From the NCBI RefSeq assembly GCF_023278185.1, contig NZ_CP066356.1:7866001-7930000 (forward strand): a stretch of DNA of 64,000 bases, given 5' to 3'. Shown one piece after another: positions 1 through 8,274 of the stretch (position 1 is the first letter of the stretch; each line of letters opens with the position of its first letter). The position numbers and the translations under genes are program-made. The notes under the pieces were generated by a model that was not told where the DNA came from, did no database searches, and saw only the letters and a list, made by a program, of their open reading frames with translations. The DNA comes from Bradyrhizobium elkanii USDA 76. GTDB taxonomy: Bacteria; Pseudomonadota; Alphaproteobacteria; Rhizobiales; Xanthobacteraceae.

Positions 1-190
1 TGCGGTCGGCCGGCACCTTCGGCAGCTTGGTCGGCGCTTCAGGTAGTTTTTTCTGGGCCTTGGGCGACGGGACCACCCGCGGATCGTCCTGCGCGACGGC
101 TGCAACAGGCATGGCCAGAAGCGCGGCGATCAGGATCGCCAGCCGGCGGTTGGCGGGCCCCAGGAACTTGAATCCGAGCTTTAATCCCAT
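1..190 (-). CDS. Exported protein of unknown function, N-terminal part only
   Basis: The window edge cuts this gene, so only about the first 63 residues are visible. Reading from the ATG at 190, they form a clear signal peptide: a basic start, a hydrophobic stretch (LAILIAALLAMPVAAVA) and a likely cleavage at AVAQ-DD. A Pro/Lys-rich linker follows (KLPEAPTKLPKVPADR). No domain can be seen in this part. It lies 124 bp downstream of the L36 gene on the same strand. The ribosome binding site is weak, so the start is chosen mainly on the signal peptide. The function of the missing part is unknown. Confidence 0.6.
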   Translation of the reverse strand, partial: MGLKLGFKFLGPANRRLAILIAALLAMPVAAVAQDDPRVVPSPKAQKKLPEAPTKLPKVPADR

Positions 191-313
191 GGCCGAAGTC
201 TAGACGCACAACGCCGCACTGCAAAGCAGCGCGGCGTCAAAGACCTGTGAAGGAAGGATCGGAATCGGCCGGCGATCCGGGCGGGATCAGCCTTGTCGAT
301 CAGCGTTAGCGGA

Positions 314-439
314 TCAGCCCTGGCGCGCCTTGAAGCGGCGCTGGACCTTGTTGATCACATAGACGCGGCCCTTGCGACGAACCAGACGGTTGTTGCGATG
401 GCGGCCGCGCAGCGACTTGAGCGAGTTACGGACCTTCAT
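314..439 (-). CDS. rpmJ: 50S ribosomal protein L36, zinc-free (YkgO) type
   Basis: This 41-residue protein starts [14 protein letters not shown] and ends KARQG. It is very rich in Arg and Lys and matches bacterial L36, a small protein of the large ribosomal subunit. It has no cysteine, so it is the zinc-independent form called YkgO in enterobacteria; alphaproteobacteria commonly carry this form as their only L36. Its neighbour upstream is a long non-coding stretch, and an exported protein gene follows it on the same strand. Confidence 0.95.
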   Translation of the reverse strand: MKVRNSLKSLRGRHRNNRLVRRKGRVYVINKVQRRFKARQG

Positions 440-895
440 GGGACAATCCTGTTACTTCGAAAGGCCCGTGTTGGAGGCCGTACCTGATCAATGCCAATAT
501 TTGGCAAAATGGGATTTATCCCGACAAGCGGCCTGCCGCCCGGGACGGCCGCGTTCTAAGCCATCGGACCGTTAAATGTCAACCGAGACGGGCCGATTTT
601 CGGGACTGGCCTGGCCTGGAACCCGCTTGGGGCATCGTGCCACGCCCTTGAGATCGCTTCGGAAACGACGACAGCCGCAATTATCCGGGCCATCGAGGCG
701 ACCCGCCGTCTCCCTTTGACGACAGCGTCACGACCGCCGAATCGCGTTTTCGTCCTCCTCGCGCCCGCCTCGACCAGACCTCGCGCCGGATTGATCGGTG
801 CGCGGCCATAGTTCTTCAACTCCTCGGCGCTTGCGAAAATCGTTATATCATATAATTATTTTCCATCACCAATGACACGCCGCCGGGGAAGCGCA
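440..895. other. Intergenic region, 456 bp, with no supported gene
   Basis: This stretch separates L36 from the divergent amidohydrolase gene. A minus-strand open frame of 87 codons (556-819) has no recognisable domain and no convincing ribosome binding site, so I do not call it. The last 60 bases are markedly AT-rich and carry the amidohydrolase promoter region, described separately. Confidence 0.6.
831..856 (+). promoter_or_regulatory. Putative promoter with overlapping palindromic operator
   Basis: A TATAAT hexamer lies at 851-856 with TTGCGA at 831-836; the 14-base spacing is shorter than ideal. The perfect inverted repeat TTATAT-C-ATATAA (843-855) overlaps the -10 hexamer. Short AT-rich palindromes of this kind are typical targets of GntR-type regulators, which would block the promoter. 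The regulator is not identifiable here. Confidence 0.4.
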
Positions 896-1780
896 ATGCC
901 CAAGCTCAAACTGCCCGACATCGAAAAGGTCACCGCGATCGACATCCACACCCATGCCGAGGAGCCGTGCGGCATGCATGGCGACGACGGCTATGACGAC
1001 TTCCAGGCGCAGATGGCCGACTATTTCAAGTCGCCGCACAAGCATCCGCCGACCGTGCCGGAGACCGCGGCCTATTACCGCGCCAAGAACATCGCCGCGG
1101 TGATCTTCCCGGTCGACGCCGAGCGCGAGACCGGCTTCCGCCGCTACAACAATTACGAAATGCTCGAGGTCGCCTCCGACCATCTCGACGTGCTGATCCC
1201 GTTCGTCTCGATCGATCCGCACAAGGGCAAGCTCGGCGTACGCGAGGCACGCAAGCTGATCGAGGAATACGGCGTCCGCGGCTTCAAATTCCATCCGACC
1301 ATGCAGGGCTTCTACGCCAACGACCGCATGGCCTATCCGCTCTATGAAGCCATCAATGACGGCGGCGCGATCGCGCTGTTCCACACCGGCCAGACCGGCG
1401 TCGGCTCAGGCATGCCGGGCGGCATGGGGATGCGGCTGAAATATTCCAACCCGATGTACATGGACGACGTCGCGGCCGATTTCCCCGACCTCAAGATCAT
1501 CCTCGCGCATCCCTCCTTCCCGTGGCAGGAAGAGGCGCTGTCGGTCGCGACCCACAAGCCGAACGTCTATATCGACCTCTCCGGCTGGTCGCCGAAATAC
1601 TTCCCGCCGATCCTGGTGCGCTACATCAACTCGATCCTGCAGGACAAGATGCTGTTCGGCTCCGACTGGCCGGTGATCACGCCGGACCGCTGGCTCGCCG
1701 ACTTCGCCAAGCTCGACATCCGCGAGGAGATCCGGCCGAAGGTCATGAAGGCCAACGCGCGCAAGATTTTGGGGATCTAA
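896..1780 (+). CDS. Metal-dependent amidohydrolase (ACMSD-like TIM barrel)
   Basis: A 294-residue member of the amidohydrolase_2 family, which holds metal-dependent hydrolases and decarboxylases acting on cyclic carboxylates. The visible metal-site motifs are HTH at residues 18-20, FKFHP, ALFHTG, ILAHPSFPW and the C-terminal FGSDWP, in the order expected for the family. I choose the ATG at 896 because GGGGAA lies 5 bases upstream; an ATG at 872 has no such site. There is no signal peptide, so it is cytoplasmic. It has its own AT-rich promoter region. The substrate cannot be named from sequence. Confidence 0.88.
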   Translation: MPKLKLPDIEKVTAIDIHTHAEEPCGMHGDDGYDDFQAQMADYFKSPHKHPPTVPETAAYYRAKNIAAVIFPVDAERETGFRRYNNYEMLEVASDHLDVLIPFVSIDPHKGKLGVREARKLIEEYGVRGFKFHPTMQGFYANDRMAYPLYEAINDGGAIALFHTGQTGVGSGMPGGMGMRLKYSNPMYMDDVAADFPDLKIILAHPSFPWQEEALSVATHKPNVYIDLSGWSPKYFPPILVRYINSILQDKMLFGSDWPVITPDRWLADFAKLDIREEIRPKVMKANARKILGI

Positions 1781-1816
1781 GGGAGTATTGTCGGCGGCAA
1801 GCTTCGGAGGTGGTTC

Positions 1817-2659
1817 ATGACGAACTTCGCCGGACTTGCCGCATCCCTCGCCACACTTCTGATCGGAAGCGCGGAGCTTGCCTGCGCAGCCGGCGCCGAG
1901 CCACCGCCCGCCTTCGTCGAATTCGAGAGCCCGCTTGCAAGCGCGCAGCCGCTGCAGGGCTATCTGCGATTGCCCGACGGACCGGGCCCTTCGCCCGCCG
2001 TGGTGCTGCTGCACGGCTGCGGCGGCTTTTTTAAGCAACTCGACGAGCGCTGGGGCAAGCGGCTGGCGGCCTGGGGCTACGTCACCCTCACGGTCGACCG
2101 GTTCGGCCCACGGGGCATCACCAGCACCTGCGCGAGCGGGCCGCCGGCTGCGACCGTCCACGACGCCTATCGTGCGCTGAGTTTCCTCGCGCGGCAATCG
2201 GCGGTTGATCCTGCCCGCGTCGCGGTGATCGGGTTCTCGCAAGGCGCGTGGCTTGCCCTGTTCTCGGTCGAGCGCGGCGCGATCGAGCGTAACGCCAAGG
2301 AGAAATTCCGTGCGGCCGTCGCGTTCTATCCGCCCTGCCTCAGCATCAAGGGCGACATGACGGTGCCGACGCTGATCATGGTCGGCGAGCTCGACGACTG
2401 GACCCCGGCCAAGGAGTGCCGGAATCTGGCCGAAGGCCGCGATGACTACGGCATCTCACGGCAGAAAGAGCTGGGGTATCCGATCGAACTCATCGTCTAT
2501 TCCGGCGCCTATCATGATTTCGACGTACCGTCATTCCGCGCGCCCCAGAAGCTGCTCGGTCATCACCTCGAATTCAACGAGGTGGCCAGGGATCAATCCA
2601 TCGACGCACTCAGGAAATTCCTGTATGCGACAATCGGCGGGCAAGAGAGATCACAATGA
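1817..2659 (+). CDS. Exported dienelactone-hydrolase-family alpha/beta hydrolase
   Basis: A 280-residue alpha/beta hydrolase with a signal peptide ending near LACAAGAE. The oxyanion-loop motif LLHGCGG, the nucleophile elbow GFSQGAW (Ser), the acid in GELDDW and the catalytic His in YHDFD all occur in the right order, so the enzyme looks intact and periplasmic. Members of this family hydrolyse lactones and esters, but the substrate is unknown. Its stop overlaps the start of the next gene (ATGA at 2656-2659), which suggests translational coupling with the haloacid dehalogenase downstream. AGGTGG precedes the start. Confidence 0.87.
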   Translation: MTNFAGLAASLATLLIGSAELACAAGAEPPPAFVEFESPLASAQPLQGYLRLPDGPGPSPAVVLLHGCGGFFKQLDERWGKRLAAWGYVTLTVDRFGPRGITSTCASGPPAATVHDAYRALSFLARQSAVDPARVAVIGFSQGAWLALFSVERGAIERNAKEKFRAAVAFYPPCLSIKGDMTVPTLIMVGELDDWTPAKECRNLAEGRDDYGISRQKELGYPIELIVYSGAYHDFDVPSFRAPQKLLGHHLEFNEVARDQSIDALRKFLYATIGGQERSQ

Positions 2660-3399
2660 CCATCAAGGCAATCATCTTCGACGCCTACGGCACGCTCTAC
2701 GACGTCCAGTCGGTGGCCGACGTCACCGAGGATGCGTTCCCCGGCTACGGCGACATCATCACGCAGGTCTGGCGCATCAAGCAGCTCGAATATAGCTGGC
2801 TGCGTTCGCTGATGCGGCGCTACCAGGATTTCGCCGTCGTAACGCGCGACTCCCTCGCCTACACGCTGCGCTGCCTCGGCCTGCAATATGACGCGGCGAC
2901 CTTCGCCCGCATCATCGACAAATATCAGCATCTGGCGCTGTATCCGGATGCGGTCGCCGCGCTCGAGGCGATGAAGGACAAGAAGCTTGCGATCCTCTCC
3001 AACGGCAGCCCCGACATGCTGAACGCGCTGGTGCGCAACTCAGGATTAGACCGCATGCTCGATGCGACCATCAGCGTCGATGCCCACAAGGTGTTCAAGC
3101 CGGCGCCCGAGGCCTACACGCTGATCGAGGAAGTGCTGAAAGTACCGCCGGCGGAGGTGCTGTTCATTTCCTCCAATCCGTGGGACGCCTGCGGTGCCAA
3201 GTCGTTCGGCCTCAACGTCGCATGGATCGAGCGGGTGACGCCGGAAGCGATGGCGCTGGCCTGCGTCGAAAGCGAGACGGTCGCCCCATTGACGATGTTC
3301 AAGGCGCTGCGTACCCAGATGGACGAGCTCGGCGTCGTGCCCGATCACCGGATCCACGGTCTCTCCGAACTTCCTGCCCTGGTGTCTGCAAGGTCCTGA
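2656..3399 (+). CDS. Haloacid dehalogenase, type II (HAD superfamily)
   Basis: A 247-residue HAD hydrolase of the L-2-haloacid dehalogenase type. Motif I is FDAYGTLYD with nucleophile Asp9; motif II is LSNGSPDML; the motif III lysine is in HKVFKPAPEAY; motif IV is FISSNPWDACG. Having Ala after the nucleophile Asp, and the SSNPWD motif, is typical of dehalogenases rather than phosphatases. Family enzymes convert 2-haloalkanoates to hydroxyacids. It is the middle gene of a tight three-gene run and overlaps the preceding gene by 4 bp. Confidence 0.88.
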   Translation: MTIKAIIFDAYGTLYDVQSVADVTEDAFPGYGDIITQVWRIKQLEYSWLRSLMRRYQDFAVVTRDSLAYTLRCLGLQYDAATFARIIDKYQHLALYPDAVAALEAMKDKKLAILSNGSPDMLNALVRNSGLDRMLDATISVDAHKVFKPAPEAYTLIEEVLKVPPAEVLFISSNPWDACGAKSFGLNVAWIERVTPEAMALACVESETVAPLTMFKALRTQMDELGVVPDHRIHGLSELPALVSARS

Positions 3400-3404
3400 A
3401 CAGC

Positions 3405-3878
3405 ATGAGCCTCGAGTCCGTCCGCGCCTTCTTCGCCGAGAAGGCGCCCGAAATCTCCGTGATCGAATCCACCACGAGCTCCGCGACCGTCGTGCTGGCG
3501 GCGGAAGCCTATGGCGTCGAGCCGGCGCGGATCGCCAAGACGTTGAGCCTGCGGGTCGGCGACCGCGTGGTGCTGATTGTCGCCGCCGGGACGTCACGAA
3601 TGGACAACAAGAAGGTCAAGGCGGCGTTCGGCGGCAAGCCGAAGATGCTCGGCCTCGACGAGGTCGCCGACATCACCGGTCACGAGGTCGGCGGCGTCTG
3701 TCCGTTCGGGCTGAAGACGCCGCTTCCGGTCTATTGCGACGTATCGCTGAAGGCATTCGACGTCGTGGTGCCGGCCGCGGGCTCGACCCACAGCGCAGTC
3801 CGCATCACGCCCGACAGGATGGCGGAGCTGACCGCGGCCGAATGGGTCGACGTCTGCGAAGTCAGACCTGAGAACTAA
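3405..3878 (+). CDS. YbaK/EbsC-type aminoacyl-tRNA deacylase domain protein
   Basis: A 157-residue single-domain protein of the YbaK/ProX editing family. These proteins hydrolyse mischarged tRNAs in trans, such as Cys-tRNA(Pro) or Ala-tRNA(Pro). The expected features are present: the ARIAKTLSLRV lysine region, a conserved GGVCPFGL loop, and DVVVPAAGSTHSAVRI near the C-terminus. The start at 3405 lies 5 bases after the stop of the dehalogenase gene, so it is probably co-transcribed. Which misacylated tRNA it clears cannot be told. Its 3' end overlaps the convergent gene on the other strand by 4 bp. Confidence 0.85.
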   Translation: MSLESVRAFFAEKAPEISVIESTTSSATVVLAAEAYGVEPARIAKTLSLRVGDRVVLIVAAGTSRMDNKKVKAAFGGKPKMLGLDEVADITGHEVGGVCPFGLKTPLPVYCDVSLKAFDVVVPAAGSTHSAVRITPDRMAELTAAEWVDVCEVRPEN

Positions 3879-4255
3879 TCCTCATCGTCGAACGGCGGCC
3901 GCGATGGCGCCGGCTGCACCGGCTGCGGTGCACGCGGCCGCTGCTGCATCTGCGGCTGCTGCGGCGCACGACCCTGCATTTGCGGCTGTTGAGCCCGGCC
4001 TTGTGTCTGTTGCTGTTGCGCGTTCGATTCGAACACGGCACGACAATTGTTGGAAAGTTGCGGCGTGTTCTGCCGCAGGCAAGCCACGATGCGCTGCACG
4101 TCGGGCACCTGGTCGCTGCAGAGCCGCCACACGTCCGGTGTGCACGCCATCTGCTGTTCCCAGGTTCCCCGATACTCCTCGGCGACCGCGGCCGTTGCCG
4201 TGGCAGCTCCGCCGATCGCTATGGCAAGGCTCAGGACGATCCGCTGCGATCGCAT
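3875..4255 (-). CDS. Exported Cys-rich protein with Gln/Pro-rich tail
   Basis: This 126-residue protein has a signal peptide (MRSQRIVLSLAIAIGG, cleavage near AVAEE). A short domain with four cysteines follows (QQMACTPDVWRLC, RIVACLRQN, NNCRAVFE), spaced like a cysteine-rich repeat and probably forming two disulphides in the periplasm. The last 60 residues are low-complexity repeats of Gln, Pro and Arg ending in DDED. I choose the ATG at 4255 because CGGGAG precedes it; a longer reading to 4363 would put residues ahead of the signal peptide. Similar small proteins recur in bradyrhizobia, but I know no function. Confidence 0.72.
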   Translation of the reverse strand: MRSQRIVLSLAIAIGGAATATAAVAEEYRGTWEQQMACTPDVWRLCSDQVPDVQRIVACLRQNTPQLSNNCRAVFESNAQQQQTQGRAQQPQMQGRAPQQPQMQQRPRAPQPVQPAPSRPPFDDED

Positions 4256-4399
4256 GTCGGGCTCCCGTTGTTCCAGATACTGGCCCGCGCGCGCAGGTTC
4301 CCGCGCCGCGATTTGCTCCAAAGCTGCCCAATGAATGCGGCCAAGGATCGTTCGCGCGGACAACTAAAAGTGAAGAGGGTCTGCCCGCTGGGGAGATCC

Positions 4400-5389
4400 C
4401 TATTCGACCTTGCCGATCTTTTTCACCGCCGCGATCAACCGCGCGCTGTCGTCTGCAACAAATTTTGAGAACGCCGGCGCGTCCATATAGGCGACCGGAC
4501 TGCCCGCGGTTTCGAAGGTCTTGATCACCTCCGGCGCCTTCACGGCATCGGCCATCGCCGCGCGCAGCCGGTCCATGATCGGCACCGGAAGCGTTGACTG
4601 CGCGAACAATCCCGCCCAGATGTAGAACTCGACGTCCTTGTAACCGAGCTCCTTGAAGGTCGGCAGATCGGGGAAGCTCGCGATCCGCTCGGCGCCCCAA
4701 TTGGCGAGCACGCGCATCTTGCCGTCCTCGACCTGCTGCTTGAGCGTGCCCGGCGCCGACGCCAATGCCTGCACCGTGCCGGAAAGCAGCGCGGTGAGCG
4801 CCGGGCCTGCACCGCGGAACGGCACGTGCAGCAGCTTTATTCCCGCGCTTGCCGCGAACATCTCCATCGCGACATGCAGCGTGCCGTACGGACCGGACGA
4901 GCCGTAAGGGATCTGTCCCGGGCGCTTCTTCGCGTCGTCGACGAATTCCTGCAGCGACTTCCACGGCGCCGAGGCCGGCACCGCCAGCAGCGTCGGGTCG
5001 GCGAGCACGCGCGCGATCGGCGCGAACTGCGACACCTCATAAGCCACCGGACGATCGAACAGCCGGTCGGCCTCCGGCAGCACCGCGAGCGAGGACAGCG
5101 TCATCAGCAGCGTGTAGCCGTCGGGCTCGGCGCGCGCGGCCTGTGCATTGCCGATCGATCCGCCTGCTCCGCCGGCGCGATTGTCGACGATCACGGGTTT
5201 GCCGAGGATGCGCTCCAGCGCGAGCGCCACCGGCCGCGCCGCAAGGTCGGCCTGGCCGCCGGCCGGAAACGGCACGATCATCGTGATGTTGCGGTTGGGA
5301 TAGGCGCCTTGCGCAAACGCGGAGTTGGCGAGCGCTGTCTGCGCAAGCGGCAATGCGGCAGCGGCGCGCAGGAGTTCGCGGCGATTCAT
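4400..5389 (-). CDS. Bug-family (TctC-like) periplasmic solute-binding receptor, orphan
   Basis: A 329-residue tripartite-tricarboxylate-transporter receptor. It has an RR-containing leader (MNRRELLRAAAALPLA) and then the family pattern: YPNRNITMIVPFPAGG near the mature start and VIVDNRAGGAGG about 40 residues later, which form the ligand-binding loops, followed by EPDGYTLLM. Such receptors bind carboxylates in the periplasm. No TctA or TctB gene is next to it, so it either uses another system's membrane part or has a sensory role; bradyrhizobia carry many such orphans. The start at 5389 follows GGGGAG. Confidence 0.9.
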   Translation of the reverse strand: MNRRELLRAAAALPLAQTALANSAFAQGAYPNRNITMIVPFPAGGQADLAARPVALALERILGKPVIVDNRAGGAGGSIGNAQAARAEPDGYTLLMTLSSLAVLPEADRLFDRPVAYEVSQFAPIARVLADPTLLAVPASAPWKSLQEFVDDAKKRPGQIPYGSSGPYGTLHVAMEMFAASAGIKLLHVPFRGAGPALTALLSGTVQALASAPGTLKQQVEDGKMRVLANWGAERIASFPDLPTFKELGYKDVEFYIWAGLFAQSTLPVPIMDRLRAAMADAVKAPEVIKTFETAGSPVAYMDAPAFSKFVADDSARLIAAVKKIGKVE

Positions 5390-5597
5390 CGAGTGTTTCT
5401 CCCCAATCATTTTTGGCGATCGCAGCCGATCGCGATGCCGCGGTCAGAGCCGCGGCTTGCTGGCATCGTGCAGGAGCGAGAGGCGCATCTCAAGCGTCCC
5501 GCTGCCGTATCCGGTGCGGACTGACCGATGGGGAAGATCGAGCCGGGCGGGTCGGGCCGAGTACATGCTGAGATTCGATCGAATAACGACGGCGCTG

Positions 5598-5805
5598 TGC
5601 TCCCTCTCCCCGTTCTTACGGGGAGAGGGTTGGGGTGAGGGGCTGCCTCCGCGTAAATGGCGACAGTTGGACTTGTGGCGGCTCCCTCTCACCCGGAACG
5701 CATCTAACGATGCGTCGTAGCCGAAGCTCCGCTTCGGCGTTCTTGAGAACGGCCGCCAAAGGCGGCCTATACCTCTCCCCGCACGGGGGGCGAGGTAAAG
5801 CTGAG
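5598..5805. repeat. Palindromic intergenic repeat (CTCTCCCC family)
   Basis: The ends are inverted CCCTCTCCCC and GGGGAGAGG-like blocks. Smaller hairpins are nested inside: CGCATC-TAAC-GATGCG, CGAAGC-TC-CGCTTCG and GGCCGCC-AAA-GGCGGCC. The same kind of element recurs at 31527, 37520, 49360 and 59774. It carries no gene and fills the gap between the Bug receptor promoter and the end of the protease-nuclease gene. Confidence 0.75.
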
Positions 5806-5838
5806 TCCGCTGCGCGATGCGATGTAAGTCGCCTTGCT

Positions 5839-8274
5839 CTAACGCTTGCGCGCCGCCTTGCGGGTCTTTCCGACCGACCGCTTGCCGGCCGCGCCGCGCT
5901 TGGTCGCGGTCTTCCTGCTGGCGGCCGCGCGTCGGACTGGAGCTGCTGCGGCCGGCCGCTTGCGCGCCACCGCCTTCTTCGGCGCCTTCCTGGCCGTTTC
6001 CCTCGCAGCTTTCTTAGCGGTCTTCTTCGCTGCTTGCGGACGCGCGCGTCGCGCGGTTGTCGCGCTGCGGCGCCGCGTGCTGCTGCCTCCGATCGGAACG
6101 AGGTGGTCGTCGGCATCCAGTGTGAGCTGCTGGAGCGGGAACGCCGGCAGGAAGCTCGGGTCGTTGTAGAGCTTGCTCAAACTATCCTGATCGAACTTGC
6201 CGCCCTGCCCGCGATCTTCGCCCGCGCCGGCGCGCCAGGCCGCTTCCCAGACCCGGGCCAGGGTCTTGGCACCGTCCTGCATGCAGGCCGCGGTGGCGTC
6301 CTTCAGCTTCGACCACAGCGCCTCGACCTGGCCGCTGCCCATATGCGAATTGAACAGGTTGACGATGGTCATCGGCGGCAGCCGCTTCACGGTCCGCTGC
6401 ATCAGCGCGACCACGGCAACCGCGGCGTCGCGGCCGGTCGGCGTGCCGCCAAGGACGATCTCGGCAACGTCGCTGGTCCGGGCGTCAGGGATCATCTTGA
6501 TGAGATCCTTGCCGTGGCGGCCGATCATCGTGGTCTCGTACACGCTGTGCACCTTGGCGTGCGCCTTGTCGTTCGGATCGAGGCCATGGTGGAATTGAGA
6601 GATGTGCAGCGGCTGGCAGGCATCGCCGATGTAATGCGCGACAATGCCCGCGGCGCAGACAAATTCCAGCTTCTTGTTGGCGGCGGCGTACTCGACCATC
6701 TCGTCGAAAATCTGCCAGACCCGGAACGGCAGCGCGCCGCGCCGGTCCTCGCCGATCCCCTCGTAATAGTCGTTCCAGACCTTCGGATCGACGTTGCGCA
6801 TCGACTCCGCGCAAAGGTCGAGCAGCGTCTTGCCGTCCCTGCCCGGCTTGTCCATGTCGGCGAAATGGTTGCTTTCGTCGGTGTGCCGGGTGAAGCGCCA
6901 GACCAGGTCGGCGACATCGGCCAACGGCGAGAACGTGCCTCGCTGATGTGGCTTGAGGTCGGCGAGCAGCTTGTCGTCGAGGCCGATATTGTCGGAATTG
7001 GCGTCCATCATGATGGCGAGCTTGGGCAGCTTCGCATCGATCAGACCGGTCGCATAGGCGCCGATCTTGACGTGGCCCCATTCGCCCCAATACTCGGTGT
7101 GGCCGGCGTTCCAGTCGCCGATCAATTCGACATCGAGCTCGCGGCACAGCGTCGCCATGCAGATGCCGAGCGCAACCTGCATCGGGACCTTGCCGCTCGA
7201 TCCGAACAGTTCCTGGCCGCCCCATTCGAGCGCCAGGGGACTGAGGATCCGCGCGCCGCTGGCGTTCCTCCTGGCGTCCGGATCGTCAACGAACCAGACC
7301 GTGCCGGAGTCGCCCGGATAATTGTTGAGCGGCGTGTCGCCGTCGCGCGGGCCGATCACGAAATCGCTGACATATTCCATGCCGCCGACGGTCTTGTAGC
7401 GATAGAACAGGCCGAGGATCTTGCCCTTCATCAATCCGCTGGTCGCACCGAACGCGATCAGCGGCTGGTTGATGATGTCGAGACGGAAGGTGCCGACATT
7501 GAGATCGACGACGTCGCCGACCTGGCCGACGCCGTAAACCTGTGCGGTCCAGCCCTTGACGTCATCGACGCGGATCAGGCCGGCATCGAGATTGGCCACC
7601 ACGCGCGAGCCCGGCCAGCCCGGATAGACCTCGCTGAAGGCGCGCTTGCCGAGTTGCAGCGCATCGCTGACGCCGAGGCGGCGGTCGGTGTTCTTGAAGC
7701 CGGCGAAGATCTCGCGGCCGGCGGCGCCGACCACGTGACGGTTGGAGAGCGCGAACACCGTCTCGCCATTGGTGACGAGACAGCCGATCGAGCCACGGTG
7801 GATCTTGCCCTGGATCATGGTCTGCGCCGGAAAGCCGCCGCCGACCAGATCGCTCTTGAACACCGGCGGATCGATGGTGCCGGGGCTGCCCTCGTTCGGA
7901 TCGACCTTGACGACGCAGGTGGGCACGACGCGACCGTCGGGCAGATAGAGGAACGGAGGCACCAGCTGATCCTGCTTCTCGGGATGGTTCTTCAGCTCGG
8001 AGCGCTTCATCCAGTCGCGGACAAAGACGAGGATGCAGGGCCACGACCAGTCCTTGACCGACGAATTGAACAGCGTGCGTGGACCGAGCGCCTGCGGTTT
8101 GGAGTGCGCCTTTCTTTCCGTCGCGTTGCGATCGTTGTCGCGGATCAGATAGCGCCCGATCGCCGTGGCGTAGACCGATTGCAGATGGGCCAGGTGCACG
8201 TGATAGGCCTCGCGGGCATCGAGCAGGTCCTTCACCGACAATGACGTGAAATCATGCTTGGTCAGATCAATCAT
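5839..8274 (-). CDS. Trypsin-like protease / S1-P1 nuclease-like fusion with H1-like basic tail
   Basis: This 811-residue protein has three parts. Residues about 110-380 look like a chymotrypsin-fold protease: His180 in SNRHVVG, Asp230 in NLDAGLI and Ser323 in YPGDSGTVW form a plausible triad. Residues about 390-700 match the S1/P1 nuclease and zinc phospholipase C superfamily: WGEWGH at 396-401, NHFADMD (His470), HYIGDACQPLH (His547, Asp551, His557) and KVHSVYE (His576, Glu580). The spacings 4, 6 and 4 agree with the trinuclear zinc site. Residues 731-811 are a Lys/Ala/Arg-rich tail like histone H1. No signal peptide is visible. The start follows GGAGGA by 6 bases. The gene stands alone. The domain assignments are motif-based; the function of the combination is unknown. 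Confidence 0.82.
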   Translation of the reverse strand: MIDLTKHDFTSLSVKDLLDAREAYHVHLAHLQSVYATAIGRYLIRDNDRNATERKAHSKPQALGPRTLFNSSVKDWSWPCILVFVRDWMKRSELKNHPEKQDQLVPPFLYLPDGRVVPTCVVKVDPNEGSPGTIDPPVFKSDLVGGGFPAQTMIQGKIHRGSIGCLVTNGETVFALSNRHVVGAAGREIFAGFKNTDRRLGVSDALQLGKRAFSEVYPGWPGSRVVANLDAGLIRVDDVKGWTAQVYGVGQVGDVVDLNVGTFRLDIINQPLIAFGATSGLMKGKILGLFYRYKTVGGMEYVSDFVIGPRDGDTPLNNYPGDSGTVWFVDDPDARRNASGARILSPLALEWGGQELFGSSGKVPMQVALGICMATLCRELDVELIGDWNAGHTEYWGEWGHVKIGAYATGLIDAKLPKLAIMMDANSDNIGLDDKLLADLKPHQRGTFSPLADVADLVWRFTRHTDESNHFADMDKPGRDGKTLLDLCAESMRNVDPKVWNDYYEGIGEDRRGALPFRVWQIFDEMVEYAAANKKLEFVCAAGIVAHYIGDACQPLHISQFHHGLDPNDKAHAKVHSVYETTMIGRHGKDLIKMIPDARTSDVAEIVLGGTPTGRDAAVAVVALMQRTVKRLPPMTIVNLFNSHMGSGQVEALWSKLKDATAACMQDGAKTLARVWEAAWRAGAGEDRGQGGKFDQDSLSKLYNDPSFLPAFPLQQLTLDADDHLVPIGGSSTRRRSATTARRARPQAAKKTAKKAARETARKAPKKAVARKRPAAAAPVRRAAASRKTATKRGAAGKRSVGKTRKAARKR

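Noticed and set aside
556..819. An 87-codon minus-strand frame between L36 and the amidohydrolase
   Set aside because: No domain, no ribosome binding site, atypical residue use; left as intergenic.
5635..8244. An 869-codon open frame on the plus strand
   Set aside because: It lies opposite the protease-nuclease gene; its translation is Arg/Asp/Val-rich antisense sequence without motifs, as is usual in GC-rich DNA, while the minus strand carries clear catalytic motifs and a strong ribosome site.
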